A stretch of 43,500 bases of DNA from CAJXUU01 sp963975265 (GTDB lineage Bacteria > Bacteroidota > Bacteroidia > Chitinophagales > Saprospiraceae), in the NCBI GenBank assembly GCA_963975265.1, contig CAXBGT010000020.1, positions 1-43,500 on the forward strand, given 5' to 3'. Positions 8,136-15,506 of this stretch are shown here, in pieces. The number at the start of each line of letters is the position of its first letter. Position 1 is the stretch's first letter. The notes beneath the pieces were generated by a model. It ran no database searches. It saw nothing but the letters and a program-made list of their open reading frames with translations, and had not been told where the DNA came from. The position numbers were made by a program, and so were the translations under genes.

Positions 8136-9712
8136 TCGACTTCGGAAGTAAATAGAAACTCAACTTTAGGATGATTCTCTTGTGCCATTTTAAGTGCCCA
8201 AGAAGATTCTGCTAGCATAACTACTTTACCATCTTTATCGAGAGCAAGATCTCTTTTTCTTTTGGATATAAAATCTTTATATGCCGCTGCGTCATCACAC
8301 TTGATCCAACACGCTTTATGGAGGTTAATCGGTTCGTAATCACAAGAAGCACCATATTCATGTTTAAGTCTGTATTTGATTACATCAAACTGAAGTGCTC
8401 CGACCGTACCTATAATTTTACGACCATTATCTTGTTTTGTAAATAATTGCGCGACACCTTCATCCATTAACTGATCTAGACCTTTTGCTAGTTGTTTAGT
8501 CTTAAGCGGATCACTATTATTGACAAATCGGAATTGCTCTGGCGAGAATGATGGTATACCTTTGAAGTGTAAATCTTCTCCTTCAGTGAGTGTATCTCCG
8601 ATTTTGAAATTTCCACTATCATAAAGACCAACAATATCTCCTGGGTATGCTTCGTCTACTACTTCTTTTTTCTCAGCCATGAATGCAGTAGGATTTGAGA
8701 ACTTTATCTTCTTATCCTTTCGAATATGGAGATAGTTAGTATTTCGTTCAAATAATCCAGAACAGATCCTCATGAATGCAATCCTGTCTCTATGTTTAGG
8801 GTCCATATTGGCATGAATCTTAAATATAAAACCTGTAAATTCTTCTTCTTCAGGTTTTACCATTCTTTCTTCTGTTTCTCTAGGCAATGGTGAAGGTGCT
8901 ATCTCTACGAAGCAATCAAGAAGTTCTTTTACACCAAAATTATTCACGGCACTACCAAAAAACACAGGGGATTGATCACCATTAAGATAGGCCTTTCGGT
9001 CAAAATCCGGATATACTTCTTCTATGACATTTACTTCTTCTCTGAGCTCATTTGCTAATGAAGCTCCTATTTTTTCATCTAGGATTGGGTCTTCTAGATT
9101 TTCTATTTTGATTACATCTTCTGATTGCTTACTGTGTGGAGTAAATAATACTAAGTCTTCTTTGTATTTATTGTACACCCCTCGAAATCTCTGTCCCATT
9201 CCTGCTGGCCAGGAAAGCGGAACAACATTTAATTTCAATTTATCTTCTATTTCATCTAATAGATCAAAGCCATCTTTACCTTCTCTATCCATCTTGTTGA
9301 TGAATACGATGATAGGTGTTTTTCTCATTCGGCAGACTTCTACAAGTTTCTCTGTCTGTGCCTCTACACCCTTTGCGACATCTATTACTACAATCACACT
9401 ATCAACAGCGGTCAATGTACGGAAGGTATCTTCGGCAAAATCCTTGTGCCCCGGAGTATCCAGTATATTGACTTTCCTGTCTCGATATTCGAATGCCATC
9501 ACGGAAGTAGCAACAGAAATACCTCTTTGCTTCTCGATCTCCATGAAATCCGAAGTAGCATGTTTCTTGATTTTGTTTGACTTCACTGCACCTGCTGATT
9601 GTATAGCACCTCCAAATAAGAGCAACTTCTCTGTTAATGTAGTCTTACCTGCATCAGGGTGAGATACGATTCCAAATGTTCGTCTACGTTCTAATTCTGT
9701 AATTCTACTCAT
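8132..9712 (-). CDS. prfC: Peptide chain release factor 3
   Basis: RF3 is a GTPase that removes RF1 or RF2 from the ribosome after termination. The 526-residue protein is of full family length. G-domain motifs are clear: P-loop SHPDAGKTT at 17-25, the switch II DTPGHKDF, and NKMDREG for guanine specificity. The continuous GISVATSVMAFEY stretch and the C-terminal EF-G-like domain III (GTVGALQFDVIKYRLKHEYG) are typical of RF3 and distinguish it from EF-G. The start ATG at 9712 is preceded by a perfect TACATTTG promoter box about 25 bp upstream. The gene stop overlaps the stop of the convergent T9SS cargo gene at TTAA, so no terminator fits between them. Confidence 0.97.
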   Translation of the reverse strand: MSRITELERRRTFGIVSHPDAGKTTLTEKLLLFGGAIQSAGAVKSNKIKKHATSDFMEIEKQRGISVATSVMAFEYRDRKVNILDTPGHKDFAEDTFRTLTAVDSVIVVIDVAKGVEAQTEKLVEVCRMRKTPIIVFINKMDREGKDGFDLLDEIEDKLKLNVVPLSWPAGMGQRFRGVYNKYKEDLVLFTPHSKQSEDVIKIENLEDPILDEKIGASLANELREEVNVIEEVYPDFDRKAYLNGDQSPVFFGSAVNNFGVKELLDCFVEIAPSPLPRETEERMVKPEEEEFTGFIFKIHANMDPKHRDRIAFMRICSGLFERNTNYLHIRKDKKIKFSNPTAFMAEKKEVVDEAYPGDIVGLYDSGNFKIGDTLTEGEDLHFKGIPSFSPEQFRFVNNSDPLKTKQLAKGLDQLMDEGVAQLFTKQDNGRKIIGTVGALQFDVIKYRLKHEYGASCDYEPINLHKACWIKCDDAAAYKDFISKRKRDLALDKDGKVVMLAESSWALKMAQENHPKVEFLFTSEVD

Positions 9713-9734
9713 GAGTAATGTGGATTTGAAGGCG

Positions 9735-9742
9735 CAAATGTA
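9735..9742 (-). promoter_or_regulatory. Putative prfC promoter -7 box
   Basis: Minus-strand TACATTTG is a perfect match to the Bacteroidota TAnnTTTG element. It ends 22 bp before the prfC ATG, giving a short leader. A -33 TTG is not obvious. Confidence 0.5.
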
Positions 9743-9821
9743 TGAAAAATTGGGGTGGAATATAATTCATTATTTTTTCCATTTTTTCTAAAATAATTAC
9801 GGGATACTAAATCAATACAAA

Positions 9822-10354
9822 ATGAAAAATTTATTGGCATTAATCTTTGTAACTATACTTGTTACTTCTTGAAATAAAAACGAATCGTATATGAAGAAAC
9901 GAATGAGGTGTCCACCATTCTGCTTACAGAAAATGAATCAGGACTAATAATTGAAGTAGACAGTCTAATTAGTCTTGAAAATCTTTGTTTCTCACCCTAT
10001 GAATTTTTCATAAAACAAGAAGGAATTTTACCGATCAGAGTTACCGATTAATAACGATACGACAATGACAATGAATTTTAATAACCCGTCAATACCTGTT
10101 GATATAGGAGATTTTCCTCTTCTAGTAATAAAATAAATGAACTAGGATTGATAATAGAGGATGATAGAATATTTCAAAAAAATCTGTTTTGATTTATCTA
10201 TAGGACCAAATATAGTTTCATCATCAATTGCTAACTTTTGTGACATTAATAACCCAAAGAAGAGGCTAAAAATATTTACTCAAACCTCGAGTCTGGAGAA
10301 AATGATACGCTGAAGTATCCTGTAATCGAGCATATACTTCTTAGGACTGATTAG
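9822..10354 (+). pseudogene. Decayed lipoprotein gene
   Basis: An ATG at 9822 opens a lipoprotein signal peptide (MKNLLALIFVTILVTS), and the next codon, where the lipobox cysteine should be, is TGA (9870-9872). Readable protein then continues in alternating frames. After 9890 it reads YEETNEVSTILLTENESG onward to about 10048. Then follow NNDTTMTMNFNNPSIPVD (10050-10133), NELGLIIEDDRIFQKNLF (to 10189), a stretch in the first frame to about 10258, and NIYSNLESGENDTLKYPVIE to the stop at 10352. At least five frameshifts and one nonsense change are needed to join them. The intact protein would have been about 175 residues, a surface or periplasmic lipoprotein of unknown function. The reading is by eye and the exact breakpoints are approximate. 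Confidence 0.8.
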
Positions 10355-10360
10355 TCATAT

Positions 10361-10921
10361 TTACTTATCAAACGGATATCCAAAACTTTTCTCAGGAACA
10401 TAGCCTACGGTATCTTTGAAGTGCTCGGCAGCATAATCAAGTTCGGCGTTGACAGTTTCGGCGACCATTCTTGGTTCTCCGAATTCTATAATTTTATTTC
10501 CCCAGTCAAATTTCACATAAACAATAGGAATGTTTGCAGCTTTGGAGATATGATAAAATCCGGTTTTTAGTTTTTCCACTTTTCCTCTTCTACCTTCTGG
10601 TGCTATCGATGTACAGAACCTTTCTCTAGAATTAATCATTTCTACTACTGCATCTTTAAATCCTTGAGTCTTTTTTCGATTGACAGGAATACCTCCTAAT
10701 GATTTAAAAAACCAAGCATATGGAAACTTGAATAAAGAAGATTTTGCTATGAATCCTACTTCCATTTTGAAACCAAACTTAAGACAAATCCCAATCGGAA
10801 AGTCCCAATTAGAGGTGTGAGGCATCACTACATATAATTTTTTGGGAATATGATTAGGTATTTCTCCTACTTTCTTCCAGCCCCACAATTTGAAAATTAG
10901 TCTAAAAAACCAACTGATCAT
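10361..10921 (-). CDS. PlsC-like glycerophosphate acyltransferase family protein
   Basis: This short (186-residue) member of the lysophosphatidic acid acyltransferase family has the catalytic HX4D motif as HTSNWD at residues 35-40. The second family block is seen as GGIPVNRKK at about 75-83, and the phosphate-binding EGRRGKVEKLKTGFYHI block matches the usual FPEGTR motif. An N-terminal hydrophobic/amphipathic helix (MISWFFRLIFKLWGW) would attach it to the inner membrane. The family moves acyl chains onto glycerol phosphate or related acceptors; the true acceptor here is not clear, since the protein is shorter than classical PlsC. It is a lone gene whose stop lies 7 bp from the end of the preceding pseudogene on the other strand. 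Confidence 0.87.
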   Translation of the reverse strand: MISWFFRLIFKLWGWKKVGEIPNHIPKKLYVVMPHTSNWDFPIGICLKFGFKMEVGFIAKSSLFKFPYAWFFKSLGGIPVNRKKTQGFKDAVVEMINSRERFCTSIAPEGRRGKVEKLKTGFYHISKAANIPIVYVKFDWGNKIIEFGEPRMVAETVNAELDYAAEHFKDTVGYVPEKSFGYPFDK

Positions 10922-11074
10922 ACATTCCTAATTAAGCCGCAAAATTAACTAAAATTTGATAATGGAGCATGAAATTTTTGTTTTCTTGTTGTCAAAACAC
11001 CAAAGAGACAAAACAAAAATGAGATGATTGGTAACTATGAGAGTGCCTTAATGTGTCTAAAAAATTGATCTACC

Positions 11075-12616
11075 CTAATTCAATTGATACCTTATCCCTA
11101 CATCCACAGATACGGAATGCACTTTATCTAGATTAGGTCCTAGCCCTTGTGAAGTCATAAAATGGCTGTATTTCGGCTCGATAAAAAGGCTAGCATTTTC
11201 TGAAACATTTCTAATTAAGCCAACACCTATACTAGCGGTTGCATATAAATTGTCACGGAGTTGTCCACCATCTAAAATTCCACGTTTAAATTCTTTCTGG
11301 CTTAGAAGCGTTCTGCGATTGACCTCAGGCTTACCGCTATTGATAAAAGACTTGATAGCGGGAGATGATTTTCCAAGTTCAGCTGCTGTAGCTGGTATGT
11401 CATATACGATATATTCTGTTTGTGCTATAAAATTTACATCCACACCTGCAGAAGCGTAAAGTTGGTAATTATCTTTATCCAACACATTATATTTTACACC
11501 TAAGGGGACATTTAGTGTATTGAAACCAATGTTTTCAAGACTTGTTTGTTTATACTGTTGGTTTTGATTTTTATAAGTTTCTTCTATTATCAACGGTTCA
11601 TAAGAGGTTTTACTATACCCCAGACCAGCATATAATTCTAAAGGGCCAACTTCCTTGTGTACCTTGGCGGTGATGTTAAAATTTGTATTCAATGTATTGT
11701 ATGGATCGATCTCATATACAGGATCAAAAGGAGAGTTTACAAGATTTATTTTAGGTCCTATTGCTAAACTAAGGTAGGAATTTTCATCTGACCTATCCTT
11801 GCTTGCACCCAATATCATGTCAGGAATTCCGATAGGACGATTAGGTAAAATTAAAGGTGAAAAATCTTTTTTTATTACACCAGTAATGCTGTTGTCTAAA
11901 CTTTGAGGTAATTGACTAACTTGGTGATCAATGAAAATTGCTTTATTATATTCTGAATCTTTCAGAAAAGGAAAAAGCAGTTTTAGATTTGGACTCAACG
12001 TCGTCTCTAGTCTTCTATTTTGCGATTTAGAAGTGTGATTTTGATTCGATTTAATAGAAATCTTTTTTGGTTTAGTATTAAATAAAGATGCGACATCTAA
12101 ATTTGTCAATTTTTTAATAACTCTATCAGAGACTATACTTTGTTTTTTTGACTTCTGGATTGATTCTGCTTGATGTTTTTCAGCAGTAGCTTTGTCTACT
12201 TGGATCGCAGCAACCATAGGTACATCAAAAACCGGAATTTGATAAATTTCGTTTTGGATTGGCATGACATTCAAAACACCAACTACGATCAATGCTAACA
12301 TCAAAATTTCTACAGTCTTAGCTACAAAAAGTCTTTTCTTGAATAGTGCTTCAGCTTCGAGAAGAGCTTTGAGTTTAACCCAGTGAGCTGAGTTGAAAGG
12401 CATCCGAAGCCCTCTCATGTTTTGCTTCATTTTAGCGTCGAATAGTTCATCTACTTTGACACTCTCTTTTTCTTTTGAATCAAGGATATCGCTATTAGTC
12501 GACACAGAACTTTGCTCCCACTTTTCTCTAAATAGTTCCCAGCCATCGTCAGTACCTCCACTGTTTAGTGATTCTAACTTTTTCTTTATTATATTATCGA
12601 ATTCCTTATTCTCCAT
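11075..12616 (-). CDS. Dma-like dual membrane-spanning anti-sigma factor with OM beta-barrel
   Basis: The 513-residue protein has three parts. A cytoplasmic head (1-95) holds two copies of a helical motif: EFDNIIKKKLESLN with DDGWELFREKWE, and LFDAKMKQNMRGL with AHWVKLKALLE. One transmembrane helix lies at about 99-120, after KKR, so the N-terminus is inside. A periplasmic linker rich in S, K and N runs to about 280. The end (about 283-513) is an outer-membrane beta-barrel of alternating strands (YLSLAIGPKINLV, LELYAGLGYSKTSY, ATASIGVGLIR, VSVDVGIRYQLN). The ATG follows the stop of the upstream sigma gene with no gap, so translation is coupled. The layout matches Dma-type anti-sigma factors known from Bacteroides, which span both membranes. 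Function here is inferred from layout and context. Confidence 0.82.
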   Translation of the reverse strand: MENKEFDNIIKKKLESLNSGGTDDGWELFREKWEQSSVSTNSDILDSKEKESVKVDELFDAKMKQNMRGLRMPFNSAHWVKLKALLEAEALFKKRLFVAKTVEILMLALIVVGVLNVMPIQNEIYQIPVFDVPMVAAIQVDKATAEKHQAESIQKSKKQSIVSDRVIKKLTNLDVASLFNTKPKKISIKSNQNHTSKSQNRRLETTLSPNLKLLFPFLKDSEYNKAIFIDHQVSQLPQSLDNSITGVIKKDFSPLILPNRPIGIPDMILGASKDRSDENSYLSLAIGPKINLVNSPFDPVYEIDPYNTLNTNFNITAKVHKEVGPLELYAGLGYSKTSYEPLIIEETYKNQNQQYKQTSLENIGFNTLNVPLGVKYNVLDKDNYQLYASAGVDVNFIAQTEYIVYDIPATAAELGKSSPAIKSFINSGKPEVNRRTLLSQKEFKRGILDGGQLRDNLYATASIGVGLIRNVSENASLFIEPKYSHFMTSQGLGPNLDKVHSVSVDVGIRYQLN

Positions 12617-13174
12617 TTATCTCTCAAAATCTTGGGCAAGTAGAATTATTTTCAATTTAGTTCTTGCCTTCACTAGGTTTGATCTTGAGGTGCTTTCTGT
12701 TATACCAAGCATATTTCCCACTTCTCTATGAGAATAACCTTCAATAACATAAAGATTAAATACAGATCTATATGCGGGTGTCAATTTTTGCAGTGCTTTC
12801 ATGATCTCTTGTGTAGTGAGATCAGATATCGCATCTGCACCTTTAATGCATTGTCCGTAGGCAGTGTCAAGATTTTCTGTTCTCCTTCGTTTGACCTTTC
12901 TATAATAATCAATAGATGTATTGATCATTATTCGTCGGATCCAAGAGCCCAATGAAGTACCTGCTTTGTATTTGGAGATGTGTCGGAACACTTTAATAAA
13001 TCCCTCGTGTAAGATATCGAGAGCATCGTCGTAATTATTGGCATAGCGCAAACAAACAGGAAGCATCGCCGGGTAATACTCTTTGTATATTACTTTTAGC
13101 GCCCATTCTTCATTTGCCAAGCATGCTTGGATGAAGGTTTCTTCGCCATGATTAATATCAATCGTGTGTTCCAT
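12617..13174 (-). CDS. ECF RNA polymerase sigma factor (partner of the 11075 beta-barrel protein)
   Basis: This is a 185-residue ECF sigma factor. Region 2 is at about 22-95 (YKEYYPAMLPVCLRYANNYD, then DILHEGFIKVFRHI and GSWIRRIMINTSIDYYRK). Region 4 is at about 125-180 (LTPAYRSVFNLYVIEGYSHREVG, ITESTSRSNLVKART). Its region 4 is clearly related to that of the sigma factor encoded at 14848. Its stop TAA is directly followed by the ATG of the beta-barrel anti-sigma-like gene, so the pair is one operon. The promoter must lie in the 180 bp between 13175 and the terminator at 13355, since that terminator isolates it from the operon upstream. Confidence 0.93.
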   Translation of the reverse strand: MEHTIDINHGEETFIQACLANEEWALKVIYKEYYPAMLPVCLRYANNYDDALDILHEGFIKVFRHISKYKAGTSLGSWIRRIMINTSIDYYRKVKRRRTENLDTAYGQCIKGADAISDLTTQEIMKALQKLTPAYRSVFNLYVIEGYSHREVGNMLGITESTSRSNLVKARTKLKIILLAQDFER

Positions 13175-13354
13175 AATCTAAAAGTAACAACTTTTCTCCA
13201 ACTGTACGCAACAGTATGGGTTAAAAACGTCTTAAATGTGTTAAAGGCGGCGTGATGTAATATATAATTTTAAATTGAATTTATCGCTCAAAGTATTATT
13301 CTGTAAAGGCTTTTGTATCTGTTAAGGAAATTGAACTACGCTTACGCATAAAAG

Positions 13355-13391
13355 GTAAAAAATGGGAACTTGTACTTTTAGTTCCCATTTT
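13355..13391 (-). terminator. Rho-independent terminator between the two sigma/beta-barrel operons
   Basis: On the minus strand AAAATGGGAAC pairs with GTTCCCATTTT around an 11-nt loop and is followed by a T run. It lies 18 bp after the stop of the 13409 gene, so the two sigma operons are transcribed separately. Confidence 0.9.
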
Positions 13392-13408
13392 CCATGTTTT
13401 GTTATCAA

Positions 13409-14857
13409 TCATATCCCTATCCTCACGCCAATTTGTGTTCTAATGGCACCAAACTTTAATGAAGCCGAAGTTTCATTTAGAGTTACAAACTGACCTCCTC
13501 TCCAATTAGATCTTGCAAATAATTCTACCTTATTCGATGGGCTAAATGACAAACCTATACCCGCTATTGGAGATATCTGGTTTTGAGAACCTATCCGAAA
13601 TCTTTCTGATTCTATATTTACTAATGATTCATCTCTTCGTCTTTCCATCTTAAAATTATATATTAGTCCTGCTTCCGCAAATACATTCCATTTATCATTA
13701 TTCGTATTCCACCCAAAAATGACAGGGATATTATAAGATTGATAGATTGTAAAAATCTTAGAAGAGGTTGTTTTTATTACTATGCCTTGTTCCATCCCTA
13801 CAATACTATTAGATATATCCATTGCATTCGTTATACTAAAAGTTGAATTTTTATCCCTTTCTGTTGCATGCCAGTACTCTAAACCAGAACGCACAAAGAA
13901 ATTTGGAGTCAATTGATATTTTAATTCTAGACCCGCAGATACCTCTTCCAAGAGTTCATTATCTAGTTCTAACATTTCATTTTCGATAGCCGCTTGTCTA
14001 AATAGATAACCTGCTCCTCCATATGCTCCAATGTGGAATCTACTTTTTGGTTTTTTTATTACCTCAATGACAAGAGGCGCTTTCATTGCAAGTTCATCTA
14101 GGTCTATAAAGAGTTCTTCTAAAGATTCTAAATATGGAAACTCATATATCTTAAGCGGCTGTATATTTATTAGATCATCAAAAGTACTTTTAACATGCTT
14201 GTGCACCCTTCTCTCTTCAGATTTAGGTGTTTTTGCAATATTACTTATTTGAGAAGACTGACTATTACTTTTAGAATTAGCATCTGTTGTTGTTAGCGCT
14301 AAGTCACCCGACGGACTGCTCTCATTTTGTGTATTAGTTGATCTATTAACTGATTTAAGAGCACTGCTATTAGAAGTTGAAACATTGACATTTGCTAAAC
14401 TCCTCTTCGTACGGTCTCTCTTAGTAGCACTATTGTCCGTCTCTGATAATGATCCCTTAGTTGTAGCTGCACCCGCTTTCGATTCATTACTATCATTAGA
14501 AGAGTCAAGATCTGCTTTAGGGTTGCTAGGTATCTTGTTTTCATCAGAATCAAGATTTGTTATTTTTCCTAAGCTATCTAGTATTTTTCTTTCATTTTCA
14601 AAATTAGTTTTATTTGATAATTTATTTTCGCTTGTGTTTTCTTTATTATTCCTTGTGTTTTTTGCATTATACTTTGAGAAAATGATCCAGGAAAAAAATA
14701 CTATGGCCAGAGCCACCAAAGCCATAGTAAAAAAGAAAAACGCGCCTCTTCTCTTTTTCTTCTTTTGCATTGCGACCCACATAGCTTCTTGGTCGAAGGC
14801 TATCTTATGCTCTCTGAGTCGCTCCAACTGCTTCTTATTGTAATCCTCTACACCCAT
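13409..14857 (-). CDS. Dma-like dual membrane-spanning anti-sigma factor with OM beta-barrel (second copy)
   Basis: The 482-residue protein has the same plan as its neighbour at 11075. A 36-residue cytoplasmic head contains the single motif IAFDQEAMWVAMQKKKKRR. A transmembrane helix follows at about 39-60, then a 190-residue periplasmic linker very rich in S, N, K and T. A beta-barrel spans about 275-482 (RFHIGAYGGAGYLFR, AGLELKYQLTPNFFVRSGLEY, VFAEAGLIYNF, ending RTQIGVRIGI). The KKKKRR before the helix fits an N-in orientation. It overlaps the sigma gene by 10 bp (ATGGGTGTAG), a sign of coupled translation. The linker is long enough in principle to cross the periplasm. An alternative label is 'porin-family protein', but the head and the sigma partner favour an anti-sigma role. 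Confidence 0.82.
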   Translation of the reverse strand: MGVEDYNKKQLERLREHKIAFDQEAMWVAMQKKKKRRGAFFFFTMALVALAIVFFSWIIFSKYNAKNTRNNKENTSENKLSNKTNFENERKILDSLGKITNLDSDENKIPSNPKADLDSSNDSNESKAGAATTKGSLSETDNSATKRDRTKRSLANVNVSTSNSSALKSVNRSTNTQNESSPSGDLALTTTDANSKSNSQSSQISNIAKTPKSEERRVHKHVKSTFDDLINIQPLKIYEFPYLESLEELFIDLDELAMKAPLVIEVIKKPKSRFHIGAYGGAGYLFRQAAIENEMLELDNELLEEVSAGLELKYQLTPNFFVRSGLEYWHATERDKNSTFSITNAMDISNSIVGMEQGIVIKTTSSKIFTIYQSYNIPVIFGWNTNNDKWNVFAEAGLIYNFKMERRRDESLVNIESERFRIGSQNQISPIAGIGLSFSPSNKVELFARSNWRGGQFVTLNETSASLKFGAIRTQIGVRIGI

Positions 14858-15396
14858 GACTCTTTGCTTTTTATATTCAATAATTTCTTTTTCAACATTC
14901 CTTTTGTTCTTGATAAAATCGATCGGGATGATGCTTCTTCTACATTAAGTAGATTAGCTATTTCTCTGTGAGAATATCCTTCTACGATGTATAAATTAAA
15001 CACTGTTCGTTGTTTCTCAGGGAGTTCACTTATCAGGTTATGGAGTTCTTCTGTATCTAAATTTTGCACTGCTACAGGATCTACAGTTGGTATATAATCT
15101 AGTTCATCCATTGATGCGGTCCGTTTCTTCTTTTTTATCTGCTTCAGTGCCTCTCTGATACATATCGTCTTCATCCATCCTTTGAGATTTCCTCCTAGGT
15201 GGTCAAACGTGTGCGCATATTTAAATATCCTCATAAAACTATCTTGCAAGACATCCTTAGCTTCGGCTTCATTGCCCATGTACCTTTTGCTTGTACTCAA
15301 TAGCATTTCTGAGAACTCCATAAACAGCATCCGCTGAGCTGCCGAGTCTCCTCTGGCGCAGTCTTTGATCGCATTTATTTGTTGTTCTTTATTCAA
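14848..15396 (-). CDS. ECF RNA polymerase sigma factor (partner of the 13409 beta-barrel protein)
   Basis: This 182-residue ECF sigma factor shows region 2 at about 20-95 (MEFSEMLLSTSKRYMGNEAE, DVLQDSFMRIFKYAHTFD, LKGWMKTICIREALKQIKKK) and region 4 at about 118-175 (LPEKQRTVFNLYIVEGYSHR, EIANLLNVEEASSRSILSR). The start appears to be TTG at 15396: the in-frame codons just upstream contain a stop and no ATG, and MNKEQQINAIKD gives the usual ECF N-terminus. A TTG start may keep its level low. The gene overlaps the downstream beta-barrel gene by 10 bp. A lipoprotein gene ends 110 bp upstream on the same strand, with no obvious terminator between them. Confidence 0.92.
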   Translation of the reverse strand: MNKEQQINAIKDCARGDSAAQRMLFMEFSEMLLSTSKRYMGNEAEAKDVLQDSFMRIFKYAHTFDHLGGNLKGWMKTICIREALKQIKKKKRTASMDELDYIPTVDPVAVQNLDTEELHNLISELPEKQRTVFNLYIVEGYSHREIANLLNVEEASSRSILSRTKGMLKKKLLNIKSKESWV

Positions 15397-15506
15397 TTTA
15401 GTTAAGTGGCTCGTTTACAATTTGGTTGTCTTAATTATTTTCTATTTATATTAATTGACTCTTCATTTTGGTGGCTAAACAGAAGAGTTAATCTAGGTTT
15501 ATGGCG

